NCBI GenBank assembly: GCA_027858345.1 | Contig: JAQICX010000198.1 | Location: forward strand, 1-37,970 | Source of the DNA: Kiritimatiellia bacterium | GTDB lineage: Bacteria; Verrucomicrobiota; Kiritimatiellia; JAQICX01 | DNA length: 37,970 nucleotides | Reading direction: 5' to 3' | Shown here: positions 22,980 to 32,900 of the stretch, piece by piece | Layout of the letters: every line of letters starts with the position of its first letter | Position numbering within the stretch: position 1 is the stretch's first letter | Notes under the pieces: model-generated | Databases searched by the model: none | What the model was told of the DNA's origin: nothing | What the model saw: only the letters and a program-made list of their open reading frames with translations | Translations under genes and position numbers: made by a program

Positions 22980-23731
22980 TTAAGGTATGCCTCAATTACA
23001 CGTGGATCATTCCGAATTTCATCAGGCTTCCCTTCACAAATCTTACGACCCGAATCCATAAAAATCACTCTATCAAAATCATCCATTATAGCTTCTAAAT
23101 TATGTTCAATAACCACGATCGTTTTACCTTCATTCTTAAGCTCTCGCAGTTTCTCAAGTACTATTTCGATCATAGAAGGAGACACACCAGCCAATGGTTC
23201 ATCAAGCAACAGCAAATCTGCATCCGATGCAATACAACATGCCAATGTCAAAAGCTTCTGCTGACCATAGGAAAGCGTATCAGCCAAATCACCAGCCTTT
23301 TCCTGTAACCCAACCCGCTTAAGAATAGTCAGTGCCTTATCATAGTTTTCAGATTCTTGAGTACGAACCTTGCTCCAGCGAATCACCAAAGAGACAAGGT
23401 TCTCGCCTGACTGATTTCTAAACGATAACATCACGTTCTCTAGTACCGATACTTGACGGATTAGACGTAGTTTTTGAAAAGTACGTGCAATTCCCATATT
23501 GGCAATTCTATGTGCCGGAATACTGGTCAGTTTTTTCTTGTTCAGTTGTGCAGAACCACTATCTGCCTCAAGCATACCGCCTAATACGTTAAAAAACGTT
23601 GTTTTACCAGCACCATTTGGTCCTATCAGACCCACAACTTCTCCCTGCTCAAAATGGCACGAAAACTCATCCAACGCTTTGACGCCGCCAAAGTTCTTGC
23701 TCAACTTTTCTACTGTAAGCCACTTATTCAT
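22976..23731 (-). CDS. livG: branched-chain-amino-acid-type ABC transporter ATPase LivG
   Basis: The 251-residue ATPase has Walker A GPNGAGKTT, signature LSYGQQKLL, Walker B LLLLDEPLAGVSP, the switch His in VVIEHNLEAIM and the LivG C-terminal helix (RNDPRVIEAYLK). It pairs with LivF. The gene overlaps livM and livF by four bases at either end, so the three are translationally coupled. Confidence 0.94.
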   Translation of the reverse strand: MNKWLTVEKLSKNFGGVKALDEFSCHFEQGEVVGLIGPNGAGKTTFFNVLGGMLEADSGSAQLNKKKLTSIPAHRIANMGIARTFQKLRLIRQVSVLENVMLSFRNQSGENLVSLVIRWSKVRTQESENYDKALTILKRVGLQEKAGDLADTLSYGQQKLLTLACCIASDADLLLLDEPLAGVSPSMIEIVLEKLRELKNEGKTIVVIEHNLEAIMDDFDRVIFMDSGRKICEGKPDEIRNDPRVIEAYLK

Positions 23732-24603
23732 TTTCTTAATACATCCGCCTTACCAACTAATCCCTGAGGTCTCCAGAGCATGCAAACCACTAATGCACCA
23801 CCATAAAAGATCTGCCGCATATTTGCAGCAATACTGTTTGGCATACCAACAAATCGTAATAGTTCAGGAAGCATAACCAAAACAACCGCTCCCAATACAG
23901 GTCCCCACAATCGTCCAGCCCCACCAATTATCATGATTGAAATAATGAATATTGATTCATCAACCGTGAAGCTACTCGGATCAATATAACTGATATATGT
24001 CGTATATAACGCCCCTGGTAATGCTGTCAGCATTGCTCCAAGCACAAAAACGCTAATTTTATATCCCGCCACATTCTTACCCAACGACAAAGCGAACGTC
24101 TCATCCTCACGAATTGCCTGCAAAACGCGTCCATAAGGTGAATGGGTAATCCTCCAGCAAATCAGCAAACAGACAACGCACATTATGACAGTTAATAGTA
24201 GAAAATCTGGATAGGATGAAATTTTCCATCCAAACAGATTTGGTTGTGGAATTCCAGGCAATCCCATCGGTCCTTTTGTAAACGATACCCAGTTATTCAT
24301 TACACTAAAAGCAATGATTTGAAAAGCAAAGGCCGCAATGATAAAATAATCATCCTTGATCCTAAGCGAAGGAATCCCAACCACAGCACCGAATATTCCA
24401 CAAATAATGATGGCACAAACCAGATTCACCAAAAATGGAGTGTGCAAGTTTAGGCTCATTAGTGCAACCGTATAAGCACCCACTCCATAGAAAGCCGCAT
24501 GAGCAATCGACAGCATGCCGGTATATCCCGCCACTAAATTCAGCGACGAACTCAACATCACGTAGATGCCAATTAATATTAAAATATGTATTAAATAGTC
24601 CAT
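23728..24603 (-). CDS. livM: branched-chain-amino-acid-type ABC transporter permease LivM
   Basis: The 291-residue permease has about eight hydrophobic segments and family marks: SLNLVAGYTGMLSIAHAAFY at the start and GKNVAGYKISVFVLGAML later, then a C-terminal IFYGGALVVCMLWRPQGLVG. It forms the membrane channel with LivH. It follows livH by five bases. The family does not tell the substrate; urea, amides and short compounds are also carried by this class. Confidence 0.93.
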   Translation of the reverse strand: MDYLIHILILIGIYVMLSSSLNLVAGYTGMLSIAHAAFYGVGAYTVALMSLNLHTPFLVNLVCAIIICGIFGAVVGIPSLRIKDDYFIIAAFAFQIIAFSVMNNWVSFTKGPMGLPGIPQPNLFGWKISSYPDFLLLTVIMCVVCLLICWRITHSPYGRVLQAIREDETFALSLGKNVAGYKISVFVLGAMLTALPGALYTTYISYIDPSSFTVDESIFIISIMIIGGAGRLWGPVLGAVVLVMLPELLRFVGMPNSIAANMRQIFYGGALVVCMLWRPQGLVGKADVLRK

Positions 24604-24608
24604 ACGGA

Positions 24609-25469
24609 TTAAACCTTCTTCCCTAGAAAACCTTGTGGTCTAAACAACAGAAAAATTAAAAGAATTGCAAAAGCAATCGCATCTTGCCATTCTGAACCTA
24701 GGTAATAAGCTCCGTATTGCTGTGCAAAGGCCAATAACAACGCACCAAGTACAATACCAATGATGCTGTCCTTGCCGCCGATTATCATCGCTACTATACC
24801 CATCATAAAAGGACGCATACCCATAGTAGGTGTCATGTCAGTATCCAGTGCCATAAGAATGCCAGCCAAGCCAGCCAAGCCTGAACCAATTGCAAATGCC
24901 CACATAATCACACGATCACTGTCTATACCTACAACTCGAGCCAGATTAGCATCATTTGCTACTGTCCTCATAGCCTTGCCTAAACGTGTGTATTTCATAA
25001 ATAACAACAAACCAACCACTACCACAATAGCAGTAACAATTGTAATAATTTGAATAGGAGTAATTCGTGCGCCAAGAAAATTAAGCCCTTCACGTACTGG
25101 ACCAGTACGGATAGACTTCGTATCATCACCAAACACCAACGATATAACATTTTGCAGAACCGTATAAAGCCCTAACGACGCCAGAATAAAAACAATCGGC
25201 TTCGCCTCACGTTTCCGCAACGGCTTATAAACTGCCACTTCCATCAGGCACCCCAACCCTGCCGACAATAAAATAGCCAGCGGAATTGCAATCCCCATCG
25301 GCCAACCAAAGCACCTACTCAGCAAGAAACTAAAATACGCCCCCGCTGCAATGACAACTGCGTGAGCAAAGTGGAAGAATCTAACAAGGCAGATAACGGG
25401 ATATACACTTAGTGATATCAGCGAAATAAGCAGTCCAACTAATATTCCATTTAGGAACAATTGTTCCAT
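24609..25469 (-). CDS. livH: branched-chain-amino-acid-type ABC transporter permease LivH
   Basis: The 286-residue permease shows the LivH pattern: LVRFFHFAHAVVIAAGAYFS near the N-terminus, the EVAVYKPLRKR loop, and MRPFMMGIVAMIIGGKDSI near the C-terminus, ending in FRPQGFLGKKV. It is nine bases after livK and five before livM. Confidence 0.93.
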   Translation of the reverse strand: MEQLFLNGILVGLLISLISLSVYPVICLVRFFHFAHAVVIAAGAYFSFLLSRCFGWPMGIAIPLAILLSAGLGCLMEVAVYKPLRKREAKPIVFILASLGLYTVLQNVISLVFGDDTKSIRTGPVREGLNFLGARITPIQIITIVTAIVVVVGLLLFMKYTRLGKAMRTVANDANLARVVGIDSDRVIMWAFAIGSGLAGLAGILMALDTDMTPTMGMRPFMMGIVAMIIGGKDSIIGIVLGALLLAFAQQYGAYYLGSEWQDAIAFAILLIFLLFRPQGFLGKKV

Positions 25470-25478
25470 AACTATCCT

Positions 25479-26618
25479 TTAAGGTTTTGTGAAAATTTGG
25501 AAAGTACCATTCTTAACAGTCTTAACCGAAAGTTTTTTTACAACATCACCCTGCTTATCAAATGCCTGCTTGCCAGCAACACCATTATACTCATCCAGCG
25601 AATGTAGATACTGAAGCATCTGGTCAGGCTTCCCGTGCGAGGAGACAATGGCTTGCAATAAAATCGTAGTGCCATCATACGCATTGGCACAGAAAACATT
25701 CGGTTCGTAGCCAAATTTATCCATAAACTTTTGTGCGAAATCAGAAAACAAAGGATTATTATGATCGACAGTTTCCGCCACATATACCAATCCATCGGCA
25801 AATGAACCCGCAATTTCAATCAATGTCGGATTCTCAATCGGAGTCGCGCTGAACCATTTAGGTTTATAATTCAATTCTGCCGCTTGTTTTATCACCGTAG
25901 CCGCTTCTTTTGCCGGTGAACCCAAAACAACAGCATCAATATTTGCATTCTTCATCTTGAACACTTGCGTCCTGAAATCAGCTACCCCTAAATCAAGAAG
26001 CTCTGTTTGTAATACCTGTCCACCACGTGTTTCAAAGGCACTCACAAAGGCTTGTTCATAAGCAATACCTGCATCATTATTGAGCGCAATAAAGCCGACC
26101 TCTTTTATCTGAAACTTTTCACTAATAACGCGAGCCAATTCTATCATCTCCTGTGCACCGCTTGACCTATTTCTAAATATAAACTCCCCAGAATTCGAAA
26201 TGTTTGGAGATGACGCAGTAGGAGTGAACAGAACCACCTTGGATTTATTCGCTAGAGGAGCGCATGCCAGAACCGTACTACTGTTGGGACCAATCAACAC
26301 AGCAGGCACACCATCATTGTTGGCTAGCAAGTACTGAAACGCAGAAACACCTTTTTTGACATCCGACTGGCTGTCCTGCACCAAAAGAATGGCATCTTCG
26401 TTGCCATCAATAGCATTCCAATGTTCTAGGGCCAATTCGGCACCATCCTTCATCCAGTTCCCATACATAGCAATTGGTCCAGTTAGATCTATAACTGCAC
26501 CAACAACAATACGACCCTGACCAACATGCCGCTTGCGTGTATTAACTAAATTTGTAACAAGCAACGAAACAAGAACAACTAACAACACGACAATAACAAT
26601 AAATCTGTTTTTTTTCAT
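25479..26618 (-). CDS. livK: periplasmic substrate-binding protein of a Liv-type ABC transporter
   Basis: The 379-residue protein has an N-terminal hydrophobic segment (residues 6-23) and the type I periplasmic-binding fold: IVVGAVIDLTGPIAMYGNWM, then VPAVLIGPNSSTV, EVGFIALNNDAGIAYEQAF and VFCANAYDGTTILLQAI. It should bind the imported compound outside the inner membrane. There is no lipobox cysteine, so it is either secreted or kept by the uncleaved segment. Similar proteins bind branched-chain amino acids, amides or urea; the ligand cannot be told. It follows the radical SAM gene by 16 bases. Confidence 0.9.
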   Translation of the reverse strand: MKKNRFIVIVVLLVVLVSLLVTNLVNTRKRHVGQGRIVVGAVIDLTGPIAMYGNWMKDGAELALEHWNAIDGNEDAILLVQDSQSDVKKGVSAFQYLLANNDGVPAVLIGPNSSTVLACAPLANKSKVVLFTPTASSPNISNSGEFIFRNRSSGAQEMIELARVISEKFQIKEVGFIALNNDAGIAYEQAFVSAFETRGGQVLQTELLDLGVADFRTQVFKMKNANIDAVVLGSPAKEAATVIKQAAELNYKPKWFSATPIENPTLIEIAGSFADGLVYVAETVDHNNPLFSDFAQKFMDKFGYEPNVFCANAYDGTTILLQAIVSSHGKPDQMLQYLHSLDEYNGVAGKQAFDKQGDVVKKLSVKTVKNGTFQIFTKP

Positions 26619-26634
26619 TATTCAATCTCCTAAG

Positions 26635-27834
26635 TTAGAAACAACCCACAGAACAACGCAACAATGATGAAGGAGGTAATTCGCCAAATATCTCCTGAAT
26701 CAAGTCATAGTTTACTCCTCGACTTTCAAGCCATTTCTGATCTTCATTACTCATCACATAATTTGGTGACCTCATTGTACCAATAGAAGGATTCTCCCAT
26801 AAATCTTTTTTATATGAATAAATTCCTAGGACGGGGGATAGTTTATTGGCTGTAGCACATGAATTTGCATGCTCAATTATAAAAGGAATGATTTTCCGCC
26901 GATAATCACATCCCCATGCATCAGGAATATCAAGGAGTCCATAATTTATTGCATAATTGATATAGGGACAGCCACCCCCGCAAAAATATTTAATATCGCA
27001 TTCTGAGCACTGTTGCTTATCATCTACAGAAACAAACGTACGGTCAATATCGCAAAGCGGTTTAAAGTCTTTGGATTCTTGCTGTATTCTCAAGCAAGGA
27101 GAAACATAGCTATTTGAATAAACCCGCTGATTAGAGTGAGATGCCTGACAAAACTTGTCTGATGGAGACAACAGGTTCATAAAGGCAGAGTTTATCAGGC
27201 TCATCCCCGTTTCTCCGGCAACATCAATTGCTCTTTTTACTGCGTCCGAAAATTCAGTAGCAGAAAAAGGATATTCAAATTTCCCAAGTTTGTATGGACT
27301 TATAGATTCAAAATGAAGATACTTAACACCCAAATCCGAGAAATATCGAACGGTCTCAGACAAATTCTTTATATTATCTTTTGTCACGGTCATACGAACT
27401 TTAAAGATAGCCCCTTCTCGAACAAGGAACCTAATATTGTCAATAACTCGTTCGCTCTGGGAAATAGATGAACGGTTTTGTGCGTTAATCTCTGGCGGTC
27501 CATCGCAACTAATCGAAACCATAATCCCCGAGTCTATTAGTTGTTTATACTCGCATTCAGGGAATGTTCCATTGCTAATAGTCAAGAGATATGCTGTCAC
27601 ATCAGGAATTTTCCTTAAAATATCTCGTGTTTCATAAATTGCATCTGTGTTTAGAAGTGGTTCTCCACCAAAAAACAGAAAACTGGCCTCATCCCCAGAA
27701 CAAATCTCTTTCCCAACAATCTTTCTCACCTTCTCTGGGGAAATGTTCTCTTCCTCCCAATCTCCAGCCTTTACATAGCAATACTTGCAGTCAAGATTGC
27801 AATGATTTGTTACTGATAATGTTACTTGTTTCAT
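26635..27834 (-). CDS. radical SAM/SPASM-domain enzyme (peptide- or protein-modifying type)
   Basis: The 399-residue protein has the radical SAM cluster motif C12-x3-C16-x2-C19 (NHCNLDCKYCY) and the glycine motif FFGGEPLLN. A SPASM region with CSECDIKYFCGGGCP (CX2CX5CX3C), an upstream cysteine pair and a later WGC indicates auxiliary iron-sulphur clusters. Known relatives mature peptides or act as sulphatase-activating enzymes. The protein continues about 80 residues past the SPASM region and ends RCSVGCF, with cysteines at 394 and 398. No short precursor peptide gene lies next to it. It is the second gene of the operon, seven bases after the membrane protein and 16 before livK. Confidence 0.9.
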   Translation of the reverse strand: MKQVTLSVTNHCNLDCKYCYVKAGDWEEENISPEKVRKIVGKEICSGDEASFLFFGGEPLLNTDAIYETRDILRKIPDVTAYLLTISNGTFPECEYKQLIDSGIMVSISCDGPPEINAQNRSSISQSERVIDNIRFLVREGAIFKVRMTVTKDNIKNLSETVRYFSDLGVKYLHFESISPYKLGKFEYPFSATEFSDAVKRAIDVAGETGMSLINSAFMNLLSPSDKFCQASHSNQRVYSNSYVSPCLRIQQESKDFKPLCDIDRTFVSVDDKQQCSECDIKYFCGGGCPYINYAINYGLLDIPDAWGCDYRRKIIPFIIEHANSCATANKLSPVLGIYSYKKDLWENPSIGTMRSPNYVMSNEDQKWLESRGVNYDLIQEIFGELPPSSLLRCSVGCF

Positions 27835-27841
27835 TAATCAC

Positions 27842-29485
27842 CTATATTTTTAATTTATTTGCGGGCATTTCCCACATGTCAGTATCCATAATAAAAAGAC
27901 CGGCTCTCTCAGCTTCTTTTTTATAAAAAACAGCTAAGTGCCTGTACAATGCTCTTTCGCGAAAAAGCCCAACTTTTTCAGAAACTTTATAAGCCGCATA
28001 ATACCATGAAGCCAATTGATTATCACTTGTGGAACCAAGTATAACTAGCCCCTCAATTTGGCTTAGTGCTAATTCCGCGAGGATGATCGACTTGTCCTCA
28101 CACTTACCATGCAATACGGTCATAATCGTAAATGATATTAAATCAGGAATCTTAGCAAGATACTCAATTTCAATAGCATTTACATCCAACTCGTCGCATT
28201 TAACACCGTACAAGTTGATTAATTCTTTATATGATTTGCTAATATCTGTTTTATTATTCTCTGTGCGCAACCACTCAATAAACTTAAAGAGCCGCTTGTG
28301 GCTGTCTGGAGCATACTTTTTTGCCTTCTCAATATCTCCAAGTTGGATGTATACGGCTGCCAGTCGATATTGAATAGCGTGAAGAGTGTAGATATCTATC
28401 CCGTTGATATTTTCTAGTGCATCTTTCAATAATCGCTTTGCATACAGGAAATCACCTTTAAGACAATAGTACATCGCTTCTAGCAGAAAGAGTGCCGCAT
28501 ATCGTGGATTCTCTCGAGCAATCTTTCGGATTCTCTCATCTTTCATATGCTGTTCGATACGTTCCAGTACCAGCATGTATTTTGCTGGAATAATCAAGCT
28601 GTATTGTAACTGGGGAAGACTGTGGGAAAGAGTAATCAGATTATCCAAGGCACTTTCATCACTTCTTTGAACTCCTCTCTTTAAATCGTGATACTCTCCG
28701 AACCATTTGACTCCGAAGATTACAAAACCAACCGAAATAACAGTGATAAATATCCCAAAGATCCCAAGAAGTAATCCTGTATTATTTAAAATATTTCCAG
28801 TAACAGAAATATACGATGACATGCCATCTGCGCCTTCATGACCATATGAGTACATTTCTGAATTTGCACAACCAGAAGGAGTTAATAATAGAGGGGCATT
28901 TATCGCTATACAGTTAGTACAGAAACTTTCCGTCAAAGCTTCGACTTTATTGGATGCAATAATAGTTCTATTTGTAAATGTATTAAAAGGAACACGGCCA
29001 CAGAACACACTGTTGGAGCTTGTGAAAAAAGCAAAGGTTGCATTAAGACATGGACTATTAGTCTTAAGTCCGTTCTCAATACTTATCTTTTTATTCTGGA
29101 GTTCTTTGCATGCATTTAACACATCGATTCGTCTTATGGCTTCCTTCTCCCAAATCCCAAATTTCCCCTCTAGATCCATATCCAGAATATGAGCAAAGAA
29201 GAAAAACGCAAACACTATAGCTATCCAAGCAAAAAACCTCTTAGTATACTTCGTCCAGACATCAGGTAATTTATACCTATACTCAGCCAGGTATTCCCAT
29301 TTTTCCAACACCAAGCAAAGCATCCCTGTTCCCATCAGAGACCAAAATAATTCAAGTAATCCTTTGTCAGAAATAATTGCCATCCAGAACGATACGACCA
29401 TTAATACAAACAAAGCGACCCAAACAGATACCCGAAACATGCACCTACATAAGCCTAAAGTTTTCTCTTTATTTTTGTTATCCAT
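27842..29485 (-). CDS. membrane protein with four transmembrane segments and a TPR-like cytoplasmic domain
   Basis: The 547-residue protein starts at 29485 (MDNKNKEKTL), which has a strong Shine-Dalgarno (gaggtg); an open frame of 55 codons upstream looks like untranslated leader. Hydrophobic segments are at about 18-38, 43-60, 84-102 and 235-258. The loop at 103-234 should be outside and holds six cysteines (126, 146, 162, 189, 192, 206). The cytoplasmic part (about 270-547) is helical with TPR-like repeats: YAALFLLEAMYYCLKGDFLY, HAIQYRLAAVYIQLGDIEKA, ELALSQIEGLVIL. I do not recognise the family. Its location as first gene of the SPASM-Liv operon suggests sensing or assembly. Confidence 0.72.
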   Translation of the reverse strand: MDNKNKEKTLGLCRCMFRVSVWVALFVLMVVSFWMAIISDKGLLELFWSLMGTGMLCLVLEKWEYLAEYRYKLPDVWTKYTKRFFAWIAIVFAFFFFAHILDMDLEGKFGIWEKEAIRRIDVLNACKELQNKKISIENGLKTNSPCLNATFAFFTSSNSVFCGRVPFNTFTNRTIIASNKVEALTESFCTNCIAINAPLLLTPSGCANSEMYSYGHEGADGMSSYISVTGNILNNTGLLLGIFGIFITVISVGFVIFGVKWFGEYHDLKRGVQRSDESALDNLITLSHSLPQLQYSLIIPAKYMLVLERIEQHMKDERIRKIARENPRYAALFLLEAMYYCLKGDFLYAKRLLKDALENINGIDIYTLHAIQYRLAAVYIQLGDIEKAKKYAPDSHKRLFKFIEWLRTENNKTDISKSYKELINLYGVKCDELDVNAIEIEYLAKIPDLISFTIMTVLHGKCEDKSIILAELALSQIEGLVILGSTSDNQLASWYYAAYKVSEKVGLFRERALYRHLAVFYKKEAERAGLFIMDTDMWEMPANKLKI

Positions 29486-29939
29486 ATTCACCTCATGAGA
29501 TGCCAAACTTAAATGACAAGCTATCTGTTTAAAATAATAATTTCGGTTCAAACGACACCACGCCTTTGAATCAAAACTATTAGCTCCAAAATGTATATCT
29601 TTTTGACACATAATTAATAAGAGCCAAATCGATTCTACACAAACCGTCATTCATGTTACTAAACATAGCAAAACGTCGCCGGTTTCCAATCAGTCCATTA
29701 TAGATTTTATCGATAGCATTATATAGTATGTTTGCCGTTTTGTACAATTTTTTTTTAGTTTTTATAAAAAAAGTTCAATTACTCTTTTCAAGCGATGCAG
29801 AACATAGTCGCTTTTCAAGCTACGGTTCGACACTGCAGATTAACACAGATTGTTTCCTTGCTGTATTTTTTTTGTTCCAAAAAAGAAGTACTGCAACAAG
29901 GTTGTCATTTCTTTATATTAGATTAATAGAGTATTATAA
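29486..29939. other. leader of the SPASM-Liv operon and gap to the STAND gene
   Basis: The region has no credible gene. It includes the promoter at 29718-29747 and, on the minus strand, a leader of about 225 bases before the Shine-Dalgarno at 29485. An open 55-codon in-frame extension in the leader lacks conserved-looking sequence. The part near 29740-29800 is low-complexity and T-rich. Confidence 0.45.
29718..29747 (-). promoter_or_regulatory. probable promoter of the SPASM-Liv operon
   Basis: On the minus strand, TTGTAC (29747-29742) and a perfect TATAAT (29723-29718) are 18 bases apart. This is the best match upstream of the operon, giving a leader of about 225 bases. Confidence 0.5.
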
Positions 29940-32900
29940 TTATGATGTTATTGCTTTTTGTTGTATTATAAGTGATAATAAATTTACCAGATCTTGCATT
30001 TTTTCAAAAGGTGATGTTTTCTCAATATAGCGTTCGTTTTTGTACCAAAGTTCAATTATAATTTTGTGATATTCTGCTGTTTCTTTTTTCTTTTTTGTAT
30101 TAATCTTTTGAGACTTTACCTTGAATGATAATTCAGCAATATAATGTGCTTGCCAAATAGCAAGTGTATTATCTGACTCCAATCTCAAGAGTTCTATAAT
30201 CTTTTTAGCTAATTTGTTCTTTGTTTTTGTTGTGGTTGTTATATCTCCATTAGGAGCAAATAGATATAAGTGTTGGGAATTACTTTTTGTGCATTTGTAT
30301 TTGTAGTTTTCCCCATTTATTGTTCTTTGAATTATACATTCCACTATTAGAGACATGTTTATTTTTTTTAGAAAATCTAATAAAAAGTTAAAATCAACTT
30401 TAAATACAAAGCCTTCACTTGCAATTTCTGTGAAATATTTATTATTCTGCATGTTACTACTCCAGCTAAAGTAGTCTGATATTTTTTCACTTTTTAGATT
30501 TGCTCGTGTGTTATTCTTAGTATATTCTATATCTTTAAATATATTGTTGACCTGCTTGCCGAATGAAATATAATTTCTGGCATAGTCATTACCATAAGGA
30601 TCATTTTTGTCGAGACATTCAGAACGGGGGGGTGTTTTATGTTGTAACCATCCAGACAATTTAAAATCAGTGTCATTCTCATCTTCAAATTGTTCCTCTC
30701 TTGTTGAAGGAAGTTTGTAATCTCTATAACTTTCAGCTGTTTGTAATGATTTTAGAAGTGAATTTGCCGTTTTGTTTGATACAAGAGCAGAACTTATTGA
30801 TATATGTTCGTATTTGTCGTTAAAATATATATTGTAATCTCCTGATAAGTTTAAAACTTTTTGATTTCCTTTAGTTGTTAAATCTAATACCTCATCATAA
30901 TCTTTGTTATGAAAAGAATCTTTCCATTTTTTTCCGTGTTTATCAAAGTCAGACACCCAAAATCTTTTTTCAAGAGGTACAGTGTGGCTTAATTCTCCAA
31001 TCCACGTGTTTTCCCAGAATAAGGCATAGGACTTGATCCAGTCATCCCAAGATCTTTCAAACCATGAATCTTTAACTTCTACCAAAGATTTTGTTTGTAA
31101 AAGTTTAAGTGCAGCACAGTGCATGGCGTGATACTCATAATATGTTTTTAAATTTTCTACTCTTGGTAATGTACCTTTATAATTATCTGTTAATGATCTG
31201 TCAGTCATGACATGATTATCAGATTGTACATTTCCTATATATCCCCATTGTTCTTTAATTATTATATCTGCAATTTTTGCAACTTCATCAGATCCAGTAT
31301 TAAAAAGTCTCCCTAGATTTTCATACCAATACGGGAGTGTGTCAAGGTAGCTAAAGTTAAAATGAGTTGGAACATGTGTAATTCTTGAATAGTTTCTTTC
31401 TTTTTGAACGGTTGGGAGTTTACTTGTTAATTTTTCTTCAACTCTTTTTAGTTCATCTGTAGAGAACATGTTATTGTTATGTTTATGCAGATTTATACAA
31501 GTTTGTTTTATAAAATATAAGATTAAAGCATGTCCTAGTTTCTCGTTAAGTAATTCATTGTATATTTTTTCTTTTAAGTGGTAAAGTTGTTCAGGGGTTT
31601 CTGATGATAATTTTGCAATACAAATCCATAAATATAATTTAGATGATATCCAGAAATATTTATATTCACTGTGTTGAAATTGTTCACAATATGTTTTATC
31701 TTGTTTCTCTAGCAGTGCATCAAAAATATCAGATTCGTTTGCATGAGCCATTCTTTTTAAAGCATACATACTTCTCCATCTGACGTGTTTAACTGGATGT
31801 CCTAAAGAGAACCTTATTGTGTTTGTTAATGTTTCCAATGTATTCATTGGACTTGCTAGTCTATTTATATTCTGTGGTGTTACTCGGCTCAGTTTTGATA
31901 TTACCCAAGATATAATTTTTTTATTTGTTTCTCTATCAATTTCATTTTTCATAAATGTAATAGTACTGTATAGAGATGTTGTATTTAAGTTGTTTAATTT
32001 ATCAGATATAAAAGTAATTATTATAGGTAATAAGGTCGCATCATCAACTTCAAAAACTTCTGCAAATTCTTTTATTCTCTTATAATTGATATCATCATCA
32101 GTATAGAAACTGGAAGTCCAAATGTTAAAACTTGTTTTAAAATTTTCGTTCTTCCAACAAATGACAGATGCGTCATGTCTCCATTCTTTGAAACAGTCTT
32201 TTAGCGCATCTTTCAGACAGTAATATGAAAGGAGTTCTTGACTTGTATTTATCAGTGCATTTAAATGTTTGGTATGATTTTCTGGTGCACAGATTATCAT
32301 TGTTTCTGATAGAAAAATGATTGCTTGTAAATCTAAAAGTTTAGTGTTATCGTCTTGTATTTCTATTAAAGCAGTATTTATATTGTCAGACGAGGTTGTA
32401 TCTATTGACTTTGCTTTTTGTTTTAACAAATCTTTTTCTCTTGATTCTTGTTTAAGTTCTTCTTGTGTTTTCTTGTAATATGTATTCTTCTCTTTTTGAT
32501 TTATTTCAGAGATAAAATCATTATATGTTTTGAAGTTATTTACTAAATCTGTGTTCAGAAATCTTCCGTTCTTAACTTTCTGATATATTCCATCAGTCAC
32601 CATCTTTTTGTTGTAGGAGGAGCAACTTCTTTGAATATCATTTAATGTATTTGTAATAAATATATTTTTTTGTTGACTGTCTTGTTCGTTGTCATATCTC
32701 AAGATTAGCATTTGAATATATTCAATATATGTTTCATTGTATAAAGTATTTAATGATAATAAAGAACTACCCATATGATGATTTATAAAGCCTTTATCAA
32801 GGGTGATCTTTAATATATCAAGAATTGTTTCGGTTATGTCTATTAAATTTTTATGTGACCATCTACACATTATGGCAAATGCTGAAGCAGAATCTAGGTG

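Noticed and set aside
29486-29650. An N-terminal extension of 55 codons for the TPR membrane protein
   Set aside because: The internal ATG at 29485 has a strong Shine-Dalgarno (gaggtg) and starts a typical cytoplasmic lead-in to the first membrane segment; the extension has no such features.
31819-32085. An 88-codon plus-strand open frame inside the STAND gene
   Set aside because: It is antisense to helical-repeat coding sequence and is the expected shadow of an AT-rich long gene.
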